Origin: a bacterium
GTDB taxonomy: Bacteria > Patescibacteriota > Minisyncoccia > Minisyncoccales > UBA10102
Length of the DNA stretch: 42,853 nt
Direction of reading: 5' to 3'
Assembly (NCBI GenBank): GCA_027624865.1
Contig: JAQBTT010000003.1
Span: 1-42,853, forward strand
Positions within the stretch are counted from its first letter, which is position 1. Every line of letters begins with the position of its first letter. A program made the translations under genes and the position numbers. This document shows positions 31,668-39,619 of the stretch, in pieces. The notes under the pieces were generated by a model that saw nothing but the letters and a program-made list of their open reading frames with translations, had not been told where the DNA came from and searched no databases.

Positions 31668-33674
31668 CTAGAAATTCCAAACTCTTTTTGTTTTAATGTA
31701 CCAATCTAAAATTCCAGAAAATCTCTGTGAAGGCTCAGATAGAAGTTGTCCTGCAATCCCCTTGATATCTTTTGTGGCAACATATTGGTATGGCAAATCA
31801 TAGAGAGCTATTGCAGGCATATCTTGCGAGAGCAGTTCTTGCAATTGAAATAGAAAATTACTTCGCTCGCTCTCATTGAGGGTTCTGCGAATTTGCTCCA
31901 AAAGAGTATCAGCTGCTGCGCTGTCGTACCCAGAAAGATTGAGTCCTGGGTCTTTTGTTTGAGAGGAGTGCCAAAAGGGAAGAGGGTCTGGAACTCTGCT
32001 GAGAATCTCTCCAAATAGGAGTACTTCAAAGTTCCTTGGTTTTAGCACATCTCGCTCCATTTCACCAGGGGCAAGGAGATTTATTTCAGTTACAATCCCT
32101 AGCTCCTCCCATGAGGATGCTATGAAGGAAGCTACGTCTTTTAATGGAGATTGATCCAACGTAGTAAGAATAAGTCGCAATGGTGCGTCTTCCTTTGCAA
32201 TGGAGCAAAGCTCATTTAGCTTGTCGCGAGTTGAAGGACCTACTGTTCCTGTTCCTTTTTTTAGCCCAAAAGGAGCTAGGACATCCTCTGCATATTTTTC
32301 TTGAAAGGTAATCACTGCTTTTTGAGTTGATGGACCAAACACTCCATTTGTAGTGCCCAATGGGTATACCTCAGGATCGCGGGCTAAACATTCTTGCAGG
32401 GCAGTAACTAAAGGACCTTGATTCCCTTGGCGAAGGTCCTTTGAAAATTCACTGGACACAAAAACCTTTACCAGGTCTCCTGATTCTGTTTTTTGATACC
32501 CTTCTTTGCCAAAGAGCGCGAGCGCTTCCTCAATATTTTTTACAACAAAAGGAGGAGCGGGAAAGGAGAATAGGTCAGGGCGCAAAAGAGAGGAGAGGAG
32601 AATTGCATTCCCATCAAATATTTTTGTATTCAGTTCTTCCTGGTCAAGGCTTACGGCAAGCGCCTCTCGTATGTTTTGCTCTGTAATTGGGGAGTTTGAC
32701 TCAAGGTTAAAGAAGAGTGAGTAGGAGCGAGGGATAGAGAACTCATATATCTTGAGTGCAGGATTGCGAAGGCGTCCTGGAGAAGGGTTCTCCAGAGAAA
32801 AGCTCTGCAGCTTTCCAGCATCAGCGGTGCGCAGTAGTTCTTCTTCTGTTGCAAAGAACTTGAATATGAGTTTTGCAATGTATGGTCCTTCAAGATGATA
32901 TTTTGCATTAATCTTCAATTCCACTTCACTCACCGAGCCTGACTTGGTGCGCTCTACATTTATTAGGCGATAGGGTCCAGTTCCTACAGGCTGGAGGTTG
33001 TATATAGAGAGGGCAAAGTTTTCAGGGCTAATATCTTCCCATATATGTTTGGGAATAATTTTTAATGTGAGGCGTTCAGGAAAGGAAGCAAAAGGATCCT
33101 TTAAGATAAAGCGTATTTTTGTGGGAGATATCTTTTGAATGTTCACCCCTACCCAGTTTGCTCGCACTGGGGACTTATAGCGAGGGTCTTGAATAGTTTG
33201 CACGGTAAAGAGAACGTCATCTGCATCAAATCCATACCCATCATGCCATCGTACATCTTCCTTCAAGTTTACCTCAAATATTCTTCCACCTTCTAGGATG
33301 CTGTAATCCTTTGCAAGGTCGGAGATGAGGTTCCCTGTATTATCATACCGAAGTAGTCCAGAGAAGATAAGTTGACTGAGACTTCTATCAACGTCATTTA
33401 CCTGTGCATACACTGGGTTTAAAAATCGAGGGGAGCCTATCATCCCTTCAGTTACTGTTCCTCCTCGCGTTGGCGTGAGCACGGTGTAGGTCATGTATAT
33501 ATTAGAAAGCAAGAACAGAAAAGAGCCAAAGAACACAACTGACAAAAGAAGCACTCCCTTTTTTTCTTTTGTGGAAAGCACCAAAGGGAGTTTTTTTATC
33601 TGACTAAAAGAAGGGAACTTAGTGTTCCGCAAAAAATCAGCAAGGTTGTTTATGAGAGGAAATTTTGGAAGCAT
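31668..33674 (-). CDS. ABC-type peptide-binding protein (SBP family 5) with nested peptidoglycan-binding domain
   Basis: 668 residues. A signal anchor (residues ~41-61, not a lipobox) precedes an SBP_bac_5 domain: RGGTVTEGMIGSPRFLNPVY, VRWHDGYGFDADDVLFTV, LQPVGTGPYRL and, after a break, DVASFIASSWEELGIV and IALYDLPYQYVATK. Between them, residues ~415-492 (GPLVTALQECLARD, TNGVFGPSTQKAVITFQEKY, GTVGPSTRDKLNELC) form a PG_binding_1-like domain, inserted into the second lobe. No permease or ATPase genes lie nearby. The likely job is oligopeptide or muropeptide capture while held at the wall (inference). Its stop abuts tRNA-Leu. Confidence 0.85.
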   Translation of the reverse strand: MLPKFPLINNLADFLRNTKFPSFSQIKKLPLVLSTKEKKGVLLLSVVFFGSFLFLLSNIYMTYTVLTPTRGGTVTEGMIGSPRFLNPVYAQVNDVDRSLSQLIFSGLLRYDNTGNLISDLAKDYSILEGGRIFEVNLKEDVRWHDGYGFDADDVLFTVQTIQDPRYKSPVRANWVGVNIQKISPTKIRFILKDPFASFPERLTLKIIPKHIWEDISPENFALSIYNLQPVGTGPYRLINVERTKSGSVSEVELKINAKYHLEGPYIAKLIFKFFATEEELLRTADAGKLQSFSLENPSPGRLRNPALKIYEFSIPRSYSLFFNLESNSPITEQNIREALAVSLDQEELNTKIFDGNAILLSSLLRPDLFSFPAPPFVVKNIEEALALFGKEGYQKTESGDLVKVFVSSEFSKDLRQGNQGPLVTALQECLARDPEVYPLGTTNGVFGPSTQKAVITFQEKYAEDVLAPFGLKKGTGTVGPSTRDKLNELCSIAKEDAPLRLILTTLDQSPLKDVASFIASSWEELGIVTEINLLAPGEMERDVLKPRNFEVLLFGEILSRVPDPLPFWHSSQTKDPGLNLSGYDSAAADTLLEQIRRTLNESERSNFLFQLQELLSQDMPAIALYDLPYQYVATKDIKGIAGQLLSEPSQRFSGILDWYIKTKRVWNF

Positions 33675-33727
33675 TACCTATTTTAAGCAAGGCGAGAGCC
33701 AAGCTTTGTAAGCGAAGTGAAAGGTTT

Positions 33728-33943
33728 CTATATAACAAGATTAAGGAGAGCAAGACCAACAAAGAGAATTGCAAGGACAATAGTTGCGTAGTGAAGTTTC
33801 TGTTGCAAGCCACGCTTTGCTCCAAAAGAGCCACCATCTGAGCCTCCAAAGGCGCCCCCCAATCCTCCCCCACGCTGTTGCAGAAGAATAGAAATCACCA
33901 AAAGGACTGCTACTACTATTTGTATTATTGGTAAGTATGACAT
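33728..33943 (-). CDS. secG: Protein translocase subunit SecG
   Basis: 71 residues from ATG 33943 (a longer in-frame start adds a charged 11-residue segment that does not fit). Two transmembrane helices flank the conserved cytoplasmic loop LLQQRGGGLGGAFGGSDGGS, which is the SecG signature. It forms part of SecYEG. It lies between the peptide-binding protein and the holin-like protein on the minus strand. Confidence 0.92.
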   Translation of the reverse strand: MSYLPIIQIVVAVLLVISILLQQRGGGLGGAFGGSDGGSFGAKRGLQQKLHYATIVLAILFVGLALLNLVI

Positions 33944-33956
33944 GTATTTTTTAGGT

Positions 33957-34298
33957 TTACACTTTTCCTCTTCCAAATAGGGAAAGGACTATTGTAGCTC
34001 CAGCTACTGCAAGGCCGGTCCATAGAAGAGAAAACAAGTTTGGAATATCAAATTCTGGGAAAATAATATCTAGCACCCACAGTCCCGCAAGAACGAATAC
34101 TGTTAAGATGACGAGTTTTATAATCAAAGAAAAAACATTGAGGAGGGGACGCGATACAATAATGATGATACCAAGAACGCCACCCAACATCAAGAAGCTC
34201 TTTATATCTCCTGTAAAGCTTACTCCTGGGATAAATTCAGTTGCTATCCATAGGCCGGCAAATCCTGCGAGCAGCGAGAGCACAACAGTATGAATCAT
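33957..34298 (-). CDS. Phage-holin-4-family-like small membrane protein
   Basis: 113 residues from ATG 34298, chosen because a TTGACG-17-TATACT promoter ends 7 bp upstream. The longer frame would begin in that -35 box. Four hydrophobic segments with a Gly/Ile-rich core (SFLMLGGVLGIIIIVSRPLL) match the membrane protein family named after a phage holin (Phage_holin_4_2), widespread in non-phage bacterial genomes. Nothing else here is phage-like, so a lysis role is unlikely. The stop is 13 bp before the secG start, so they may form an operon. Confidence 0.7.
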   Translation of the reverse strand: MIHTVVLSLLAGFAGLWIATEFIPGVSFTGDIKSFLMLGGVLGIIIIVSRPLLNVFSLIIKLVILTVFVLAGLWVLDIIFPEFDIPNLFSLLWTGLAVAGATIVLSLFGRGKV

Positions 34299-34305
34299 TA
34301 ATAAA

Positions 34306-34334
34306 AGTATACCTTTTTTCTGTATATACGTCAA
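34306..34334 (-). promoter_or_regulatory. Promoter of the holin-like/secG unit
   Basis: On the minus strand TTGACG (34334-34329), 17 bp, TATACT (34311-34306), then 7 bp to ATG 34298. Near-consensus, leaderless. Confidence 0.75.
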
Positions 34335-34347
34335 TCAGACTCTGTCA

Positions 34348-34383
34348 CCTTTTTCGCGTGAAGAAGTCTATGATACGTAATGG
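34348..34383 (-). repeat. Second, displaced copy of uvrC 3'-terminal sequence
   Basis: About 36 bp matching 34662-34694 (shared blocks AAGTCTATGATACG and AATGG). Read on the minus strand it gives ITYHRLLHAKKVTESD then TGA, alike to ISYHRLLRKKAM in UvrC. It lies on the holin side of the hairpin cluster. Confidence 0.65.
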
Positions 34384-34641
34384 TCGCTTGTCGACCAAGT
34401 CTCCTCGCTCCTTAACAACCTTCGGTTTTTAATATTTTTCCACCACGGGGTCAAATACAACTGCTTGTCTTTGACGGGCAATTTAGGCGAAGCTCCTGCG
34501 GAGCCGTTATAAATTGCCCAGGGGTCGCCGTGAGGCGACTACTTTCTTATAATGTACCCGGTGCGTTCTTTCACGCAATTTGAGGACAAATTGCTAGAAC
34601 GCCCGTCCAAGCAAAGCAGTTTGCTTGGACCCCGACCCCTC
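34384..34641. other. Hairpin-rich, gene-free segment after uvrC
   Basis: No ORF of merit. It contains at least five inverted repeats: 34382-34396 (GGTCG/CGACC), 34476-34519 (GGGCAATTTA/TAAATTGCCC with a nested GCTCC/GGAGC hairpin), 34524-34539 (GTCGCC/GGCGAC), 34563-34602 (GCGTTCT/AGAACGC enclosing GCAATTTG/CAAATTGC) and 34605-34630 (GTCCAAGCAAA/TTTGCTTGGAC). A TATAAT lies at 34548-34553 on the plus strand. It could be a structured RNA or a mobile palindromic element; no known RNA family was recognised. Confidence 0.6.
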
Positions 34642-35964
34642 CTATGCATTTCGTATCATCGCCTTTTTTCTCAAAAGTCTATGATACGAAATGGCAAAGC
34701 GGTGCGCTTCATCTCGAATATGAAGGAACATATGCTCCAAAGGTCTTGGGAGGTCTTTTAATAGTATTGGTTTTGATTTACCAGGAAAAAATAGTTCATT
34801 TTGTTTTTTTGCCAAAGCCACCACTTGGATGCTGCTGCCTAAGCTAAGCTTAGGCAGCGCTTTGAGGGCTGAGCTGAGCTGACCTTTCCCTCCATCAATA
34901 AGTATAATTTGAGGATAGGGCCATTCGGGGTGGCTGAGACGTCTTTTTACAAGTTCTTCCATCATAGCAAAATCATTTGCCTTACCTGTAATATGTATCT
35001 TGTACTTTCGGTAGTGTTCCTTTGCAGGAACTCCTTTTACAAAGGTAACTTGTGACCCTGTTGATTCCTTCCCTTGAATATTTGAGATGTCGTATGCCTC
35101 AATACGGGTTATTTTTTTTGTAGTGGAAAATAGTTTTGCTAGGTCCTTTTCCATTGTGCTCCAATTTAGGGAAGGTGAGCCTTCAAGAGCAAGAAGTCTT
35201 GCGTGTGAGACAATACGCTCGAGCGCCAGAAATTGATCGCGAAGTTCTACGGCTTTTTCAAAGTCCTGATTCTTTGCGGCAAGGCCCATATCTTTTTCAA
35301 GTTTCTTTAAAACAGAGGTCTTCTTTCCTTTTAAAACAGCAATAAGGCCTTGGATATTTTTTTTGTATTTTTTTGTATCAGGAGCAGGGCCAGGGCAAAG
35401 TTGTAAATGGCAGTACTGGCACAACAAAGGTGGGTGCTTTTTTGCAGTGTACCCAGCTCCACTGCGCTGGGGCTGGGTGTAGTAGGGGAATACCTTGCGT
35501 AGTAATCGTAATACTCGCTTAATTGCCTTTCCCTCTACAAAGGGACCAATGTACTCTGCGGTGCCTAAGCTTAGCTTAGGAGCTCCTAAGCTAAGCTTAG
35601 GCACAACTGGCTGATGCGTCAAAAATACTCTTGGGAGCTCTTCTTTTGTGATAGCAACATAGAAATACTTTTTATCATCCTTCCACATAACATTGTACCT
35701 TGGTTGCCCCTTCTTTATGAGACGAGATTCCAGGAGCAGTGCATCAATATCTGATTCTGTTTTTATATATCCAATTTTCGTCACAGATTTTATAAACAAA
35801 TCATCTCTGTATGTTGGTCCCGTGAAATGGTTTTTCACCCGTTCTTTCAGATTTGATGCTTTTCCTATATATAAGATGGTTTTGGGGGATGACAAAGCAT
35901 ACACGCCGGGTGCCTTTGGGAGTTCATTGAGCTTTGACTTTGGGGAATATATGAATTTCTCCAT
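34642..35964 (-). CDS. uvrC: Excinuclease ABC subunit C (short form) with two REP-A insertions
   Basis: 440 residues versus ~600 usual. A GIY-YIG nuclease domain (PGVYALSS, LYIGKASNLKERV) comes first, then a Cys pair region (CQYCHLQLCPGP), UVR motif (EKDMGLAAKNQDFEKAVELRD, quoted in part) and the RNase H-like 3' nuclease core (EAYDISNIQGKE, ILIDGGKGQLSSALK, HIRDEAHRFAISYHR). The C-terminal helix-hairpin-helix domain is absent. Residues 121-135 (VPKLSLGAPKLSLGT) come from a 44-bp REP-A palindrome, between THQPV and AEYIGPF; residues ~370-376 (LPKLSLG) come from a single REP-A. Both keep the frame. The last ~12 codons overlap a palindromic direct-repeat region. Confidence 0.92.
   Translation of the reverse strand: MEKFIYSPKSKLNELPKAPGVYALSSPKTILYIGKASNLKERVKNHFTGPTYRDDLFIKSVTKIGYIKTESDIDALLLESRLIKKGQPRYNVMWKDDKKYFYVAITKEELPRVFLTHQPVVPKLSLGAPKLSLGTAEYIGPFVEGKAIKRVLRLLRKVFPYYTQPQRSGAGYTAKKHPPLLCQYCHLQLCPGPAPDTKKYKKNIQGLIAVLKGKKTSVLKKLEKDMGLAAKNQDFEKAVELRDQFLALERIVSHARLLALEGSPSLNWSTMEKDLAKLFSTTKKITRIEAYDISNIQGKESTGSQVTFVKGVPAKEHYRKYKIHITGKANDFAMMEELVKRRLSHPEWPYPQIILIDGGKGQLSSALKALPKLSLGSSIQVVALAKKQNELFFPGKSKPILLKDLPRPLEHMFLHIRDEAHRFAISYHRLLRKKAMIRNA
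34834..34858 (-). repeat. REP-A single copy inside uvrC
   Basis: Perfect 12-bp arms (GCTGCCTAAGCT / AGCTTAGGCAGC) around a central A on the plus strand. On the coding strand it adds PKLSLG before SSIQVVALAKK. Confidence 0.95.
35561..35604. repeat. REPIN-like inverted REP-A pair inside uvrC
   Basis: Perfect 44-bp palindrome, identical to the dprA copy apart from swapped central A/T bases. Encodes VPKLSLGAPKLSLGT on the minus strand. Confidence 0.95.
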
Positions 35965-35991
35965 GACTGCATTGTACCCTTTTTACATGTG

Positions 35992-36013
35992 AAAGCCCGC
36001 GAAGCAGGGCTTT
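35992..36013 (-). terminator. Hairpin after the 58-residue membrane protein, before uvrC
   Basis: AAAGCCC (35992-35998) and GGGCTTT (36007-36013) with an 8-nt loop; the arm overlaps the upstream gene's TAA. It may terminate or attenuate transcription from the two small genes into uvrC. Confidence 0.5.
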
Positions 36014-36189
36014 TAGGTGATCCAATGCCATAATCCTTGAAAGATAATTGGCCATGGATCATTGATTATCTCTTGTACCTTCTCGTTGGGGGGAAAGTGA
36101 AAGAGAATGAAAGCTACAATACCGATTATGATGAGTAAAGCAGCTGTCTTTGCTGTATAAATCCATTGTTCTTTTTTTACTCTACTCAC
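36013..36189 (-). CDS. Small single-pass membrane protein, 58 residues
   Basis: GTG 36189 overlaps the last 8 bases of the preceding gene (GTGAGTAG), suggesting coupled translation. The product MSRVKKEQWIYTAK...HWIT has a positively charged N-terminus, one hydrophobic helix (TAALLIIIGIVAFILFHF) and a short tail with aromatic residues (DPWPIIFQGLWHW). No family recognised. The overlap and charge pattern argue that it is real, though its shortness makes this a moderate call. Confidence 0.55.
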   Translation of the reverse strand: MSRVKKEQWIYTAKTAALLIIIGIVAFILFHFPPNEKVQEIINDPWPIIFQGLWHWIT

Positions 36190-36475
36190 GAAGTTCTCTC
36201 CTGGTAGTAAATTGTGGGTTGCCCCACAAAGGGATGATGCTTACCAGCATGCCAAATTGTATTGCGAGCTCTTTTAAGAGCCACGTGAGTTTTTTAAGAG
36301 GGGGAAAGAGATTGATTAATTCTCTTTGAGAATGCTTCCATATCTCAATAGGCGCCTCCATATTCTCTGTTGGATGATTAAACATCACAATTGCATAAGA
36401 GACAGGGAGGATGAGCACGAAGACTGCTAATAAGACAAGAAGCTGCACGAACCAGGTTAGCATATCTGAAAACAT
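36182..36475 (-). CDS. Small membrane protein of unknown function, 97 residues
   Basis: ATG 36475 is preceded on the minus strand by a good Shine-Dalgarno (AAAGGAGGG, 8 bp spacing), unlike most genes here. The N-terminal helix (WFVQLLVLLAVFVLILPVSYAIVMF, residues ~9-32, named by span) is followed by an amphipathic region (ENMEAPIEIWKHSQRELINLF) and a second weakly hydrophobic helix (KELAIQFGMLVSIIPLW). No family recognised. It forms a two-gene unit with the 58-residue protein; the two together may feed into uvrC transcription. Confidence 0.65.
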   Translation of the reverse strand: MFSDMLTWFVQLLVLLAVFVLILPVSYAIVMFNHPTENMEAPIEIWKHSQRELINLFPPLKKLTWLLKELAIQFGMLVSIIPLWGNPQFTTRRELRE

Positions 36476-36566
36476 GATTATTCCCTCCTTTCTTTATTCT
36501 TATGATAGGTGCCGTGTTACTTTGAGTAAAGCAAAATGACAGGTTTTTGCAAGCCCCAGGTATCTA

Positions 36567-36595
36567 TTGAAATTACTTGCAATATCATGTATAAT
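36567..36595 (+). promoter_or_regulatory. Promoter of uvrA
   Basis: TTGAAA (36567-36572), 17 bp, TATAAT (36590-36595), then 10 bp to ATG 36606. The TTG of the -35 box is in frame with uvrA, so a naive start call would place translation inside the promoter. No LexA-type box was recognised around it. Confidence 0.8.
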
Positions 36596-36605
36596 TGTAG
36601 AGTTT

Positions 36606-39575
36606 ATGGCTCAAGACTTCATCACAATTAGGGGAGCTCGCGTACATAATCTTAAGAATATTGATGTTGATATTCCAAAGGGGAAACTTGTTGTTATAAC
36701 AGGGCTTTCTGGATCTGGGAAAAGTTCTCTTGCCTTTGACACACTGTATGCGGAAGGACAACGTAGGTACGTTGAGAGTCTGAGCGCCTATGCTAGGCAA
36801 TTTCTTGGCATCATGCAAAAGCCTGATGTAGATAGCATTGAGGGCATTTCACCTGCTATTGCAATTGACCAAAGAAAGGGAGCACATAACCCAAGATCTA
36901 CTGTTGGAACCAGTACGGAGATTTATGATTACCTCCGTCTTTTATTTGCCAGAGTCGGTATTCCTCATTGCCCAAAGTGCAGAAAGGTGGTTTCCAAGCA
37001 ATCTGTTTCACAGATTGCAAGTCAGGTGCAAAAACTTCCAATGGGAAAAGAGATTTCTATTCTAGGTCCTGTTATTAAAGAAAAGAAAGGAGAACATCGC
37101 GGAGTACTAGAAGAGGTATTGCGTTCTGGGTTTGTGCGAGTTCGCGTGGATGGAATTGTAGAGCGCATTGAGGAAGCAATGGGACGCGAAATAGATGGCA
37201 AAAAGAAGCATTCCATTGAGGTTGTCGTAGATAGACTAACGATTGAAAAAGATTTGGATCGTCCTCGGCTTGTTGATTCTTTGGAAACCGCACTGAAACT
37301 TGGAAAGGGCATGGTGATAATAAATCACAAATCACAAATCACAAATCACAAACAAATCACAAATCCAAAAACACAAAACACAAATAATAAATCAGCATCA
37401 ATCAGTAGAAATCAGCATCAATCAGCGGCTGAAGACCTTGTCTTCAGCGAGCGGCTTGCTTGTGAGGAGTGCGGTATCTCATTGCCAGAGATTGAGCCTC
37501 GGGTATTTTCTTTTAACTCTCCTTTTGGAGCGTGTTTGTCTTGCCAGGGATTGGGAGAAAAATTGGAGGTTGATCCAAAATTGGTTATCCCCAACCCAAG
37601 ACTTTCCATTGCAGAGGGAGCTATTTTTCCTTGGGCTCACGCTTCACATAAAATTGGGAGGCAGGGATTCTTTTGGTGGAAGCTAGAAGACTTGGCAAAG
37701 GAGCGTAAGTTTTCGCTCAATAGTCCCGTGAAAGATCTCCCCTCTAGCGTGACAAAGTTAGTATTGCACGGAGATGGAGACTTTGAAGGGGTCATTCCTT
37801 GGCTCCAAAGACGCTACCATGAAACTGATTCTGAATATGCTCGGGAAGAAATTGAGCAGTACATGGTAGAGAAGATTTGCGAAGCATGCCAGGGGCAAAG
37901 ATTAAAACCAGAGGTTTTGGCAGTAACGGTTGGAGGAAAATCTATCCACGAAGTAGTAAGTCTTCAGTTAAATCATACAAAAGAGTTTTTTTCCAAGCTT
38001 GTATTAAAGGAGCATGAAAACAAAATTGCGCATCCCATTATTAAAGAAGTACTAAACAGACTACAGTTTTTAATTGATGTTGGGCTTGAGTATTTAACCT
38101 TGGCAAGAAAGGCAGGGACTTTGTCTGGAGGAGAGGAGCAGAGAATACGTCTTGCAACCCAGATTGGTTCCAAGCTTACTGGAGTACTATATATTTTAGA
38201 TGAGCCATCCATTGGACTCCATGCAAGAGATCAGCACGGGTTAATTGCAACATTAAAGCAACTTCGCTCGCTGGGAAATACCATTGTGGTTGTGGAACAT
38301 GATGCACAAACCATGGCAGCCGCTGATTGGATAATAGATATTGGCCCTGGAGCTGGAAAGCACGGAGGCAAGGTTACGTTTCGTGGTACCCCAAAGCAAC
38401 TATTAAAATCACATACCTTAACGGGAGACTATTTTTCAGGAAGAAAAACAGTAACGGTACAGCGCCGAACAACCGTTGCTTCCCCAGGGGAAGCAATCCC
38501 AGGAGGGGAAGCAACCCCAGGAAAAGGGCCATTGCTTCCCCTGGGGAAGCAATGGCCCTACTCAAAAGTAGGGTCAGACCCTACTTTGCAGATGGTTATT
38601 AAAGGGGCATCCCAAAACAATTTAAAAAATATTGATGTAAAAATTCCTTTAGGGAAGCTCGTATGTGTTACTGGGGTTTCAGGTTCAGGGAAGAGCTCTT
38701 TGGTAAATGATATCTTGGCAAAGGCATTGCTTAAAAAACTGTATCGGGCAAAGGAAGAACCAGGGGAACACAAAGCAATTGAGGGAGTTGAGAATGTAAA
38801 CAAAGTGGTGTTGGTAGATCAGTCGCCCATAGGAAGAACTCCAAGGAGCAACCCCGCAACCTATACAGGGGCCTTCTCTGTTGTGCGAGATTTATTTACA
38901 GGAACGAAAGAGGCAAGGATACGAGGGTATGCCTCAGGAAGATTTTCTTTTAACGTGAAAGGAGGAAGGTGTGAGTCATGTGAAGGACAGGGCTTAAAAA
39001 AGATTGAGATGTACTTTTTGCCAGATGTGTATGTTGAGTGTGAGGAGTGCCAAGGGAGAAGGTATATGAAGGAAGTGCTTGAGGTGCAGTATAAAGGAAA
39101 GAATATTGCAGAGGTACTGGACATGACTGTAGAGGAATCTTTGGACTTTTTCAAAAATGTTCCATCGCTTGCGCTAAGGCTAAAGACCTTAAACGATGTA
39201 GGACTTTCCTACGTTGAGCTAGGTCAGCCAGCGCCATCGCTGTCTGGTGGGGAAGCACAGCGAGTAAAACTGGCAACAGAACTTGCAAAGAAAGCAACAG
39301 GGAAGACTCTCTACATATTGGACGAGCCAACTACGGGGCTACATTTTGATGATGTACGAAAGCTTTTGCAGGTTTTAGGAGAACTTGTAGATAAAGGAAA
39401 CTCTGTGCTTGTTATAGAGCATAACCTTGACCTCATACGCGCTGCTGACTGGATTTTAGATTTGGGTCCTGAAGGAGGAGAGAAAGGAGGGCAACTCATT
39501 GCAGAGGGGACACCAAAAGATGTTGCGAAAGTAAAGAAGAGCTACACTGGGCAGTTCTTGCAAAAGACTAATTAG
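36606..39575 (+). CDS. uvrA: Excinuclease ABC subunit A with two repeat-derived insertions
   Basis: 989 residues. First Walker [10 protein letters not shown], zinc-module CPKC...(CEECG, CLSC), first ABC signature LSGGEEQRI, second Walker [26 protein letters not shown] zinc pair, signature LSGGEAQRV and Walker [14 protein letters not shown]. It recognises helix-distorting lesions and loads UvrB. Two inserts keep the frame: residues ~236-276 ([17 protein letters not shown] and on), encoded by an AT-rich repeat, placed before the UvrA zinc region; and residues ~622-661 ([18 protein letters not shown] and on), encoded by REP-B and GGGTC palindromes, in the linker between the two ATPase halves. 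Both sites are variable linkers in the family, so function is probably retained. Confidence 0.95.
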   Translation: MAQDFITIRGARVHNLKNIDVDIPKGKLVVITGLSGSGKSSLAFDTLYAEGQRRYVESLSAYARQFLGIMQKPDVDSIEGISPAIAIDQRKGAHNPRSTVGTSTEIYDYLRLLFARVGIPHCPKCRKVVSKQSVSQIASQVQKLPMGKEISILGPVIKEKKGEHRGVLEEVLRSGFVRVRVDGIVERIEEAMGREIDGKKKHSIEVVVDRLTIEKDLDRPRLVDSLETALKLGKGMVIINHKSQITNHKQITNPKTQNTNNKSASISRNQHQSAAEDLVFSERLACEECGISLPEIEPRVFSFNSPFGACLSCQGLGEKLEVDPKLVIPNPRLSIAEGAIFPWAHASHKIGRQGFFWWKLEDLAKERKFSLNSPVKDLPSSVTKLVLHGDGDFEGVIPWLQRRYHETDSEYAREEIEQYMVEKICEACQGQRLKPEVLAVTVGGKSIHEVVSLQLNHTKEFFSKLVLKEHENKIAHPIIKEVLNRLQFLIDVGLEYLTLARKAGTLSGGEEQRIRLATQIGSKLTGVLYILDEPSIGLHARDQHGLIATLKQLRSLGNTIVVVEHDAQTMAAADWIIDIGPGAGKHGGKVTFRGTPKQLLKSHTLTGDYFSGRKTVTVQRRTTVASPGEAIPGGEATPGKGPLLPLGKQWPYSKVGSDPTLQMVIKGASQNNLKNIDVKIPLGKLVCVTGVSGSGKSSLVNDILAKALLKKLYRAKEEPGEHKAIEGVENVNKVVLVDQSPIGRTPRSNPATYTGAFSVVRDLFTGTKEARIRGYASGRFSFNVKGGRCESCEGQGLKKIEMYFLPDVYVECEECQGRRYMKEVLEVQYKGKNIAEVLDMTVEESLDFFKNVPSLALRLKTLNDVGLSYVELGQPAPSLSGGEAQRVKLATELAKKATGKTLYILDEPTTGLHFDDVRKLLQVLGELVDKGNSVLVIEHNLDLIRAADWILDLGPEGGEKGGQLIAEGTPKDVAKVKKSYTGQFLQKTN
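37315..37432. repeat. AT-rich repeat inserted in frame in uvrA
   Basis: Tandem AAATCAC words (four close copies) then AAATCAGCATCAATCAG words, coding a Asn/Lys/Gln/Ser-rich segment absent from normal UvrA. The ATCAGC words match the spacer upstream of ssb. Confidence 0.7.
38475..38587. repeat. REP-B and GGGTC palindrome cluster inserted in uvrA
   Basis: REP-B at 38475-38497; a decayed half near 38505-38516; a perfect 33-bp version at 38526-38558 (GGGCC-extended arms); then AAAGTAGGGTC-A-GACCCTACTTT at 38565-38587. All are read in frame. Confidence 0.85.
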
Positions 39576-39577
39576 TG

Positions 39578-39586
39578 TGGTATAGT
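39578..39586 (+). promoter_or_regulatory. Extended -10 element downstream of uvrA
   Basis: TGGTATAGT: an extended -10 (TGN-TATAGT) a few bases after the uvrA stop, 33 bp before the ATG of the interrupted small ORF. Confidence 0.4.
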
Positions 39587-39619
39587 TTTATTGCGTATTT
39601 TTACATAGAGGTGATTGAA

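Noticed and set aside
33957-34298. Prophage, suggested by a holin-family protein
   Set aside because: No other phage genes nearby; this membrane family is widespread outside phages.
34299-34334. Longer start for the holin-like gene
   Set aside because: The extra codons coincide with its own promoter; ATG 34298 follows the -10 box by 7 bp.
34384-34641. tmRNA, RNase P RNA or 6S RNA in the hairpin cluster
   Set aside because: No T-arm GGTTCGAATCC, no tag ORF, no P4-like conserved core and no long rod-like fold were recognised.
34552-34761. Plus-strand frame reading SYHRLFSQKSMIRN opposite the uvrC end
   Set aside because: It is the palindromic mirror of the uvrC C-terminal codons rather than a gene.
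36567-36605. Longer uvrA start at TTG 36567
   Set aside because: That TTG is the -35 hexamer of a TTGAAA-17-TATAAT promoter; family alignment begins at ATG 36606.
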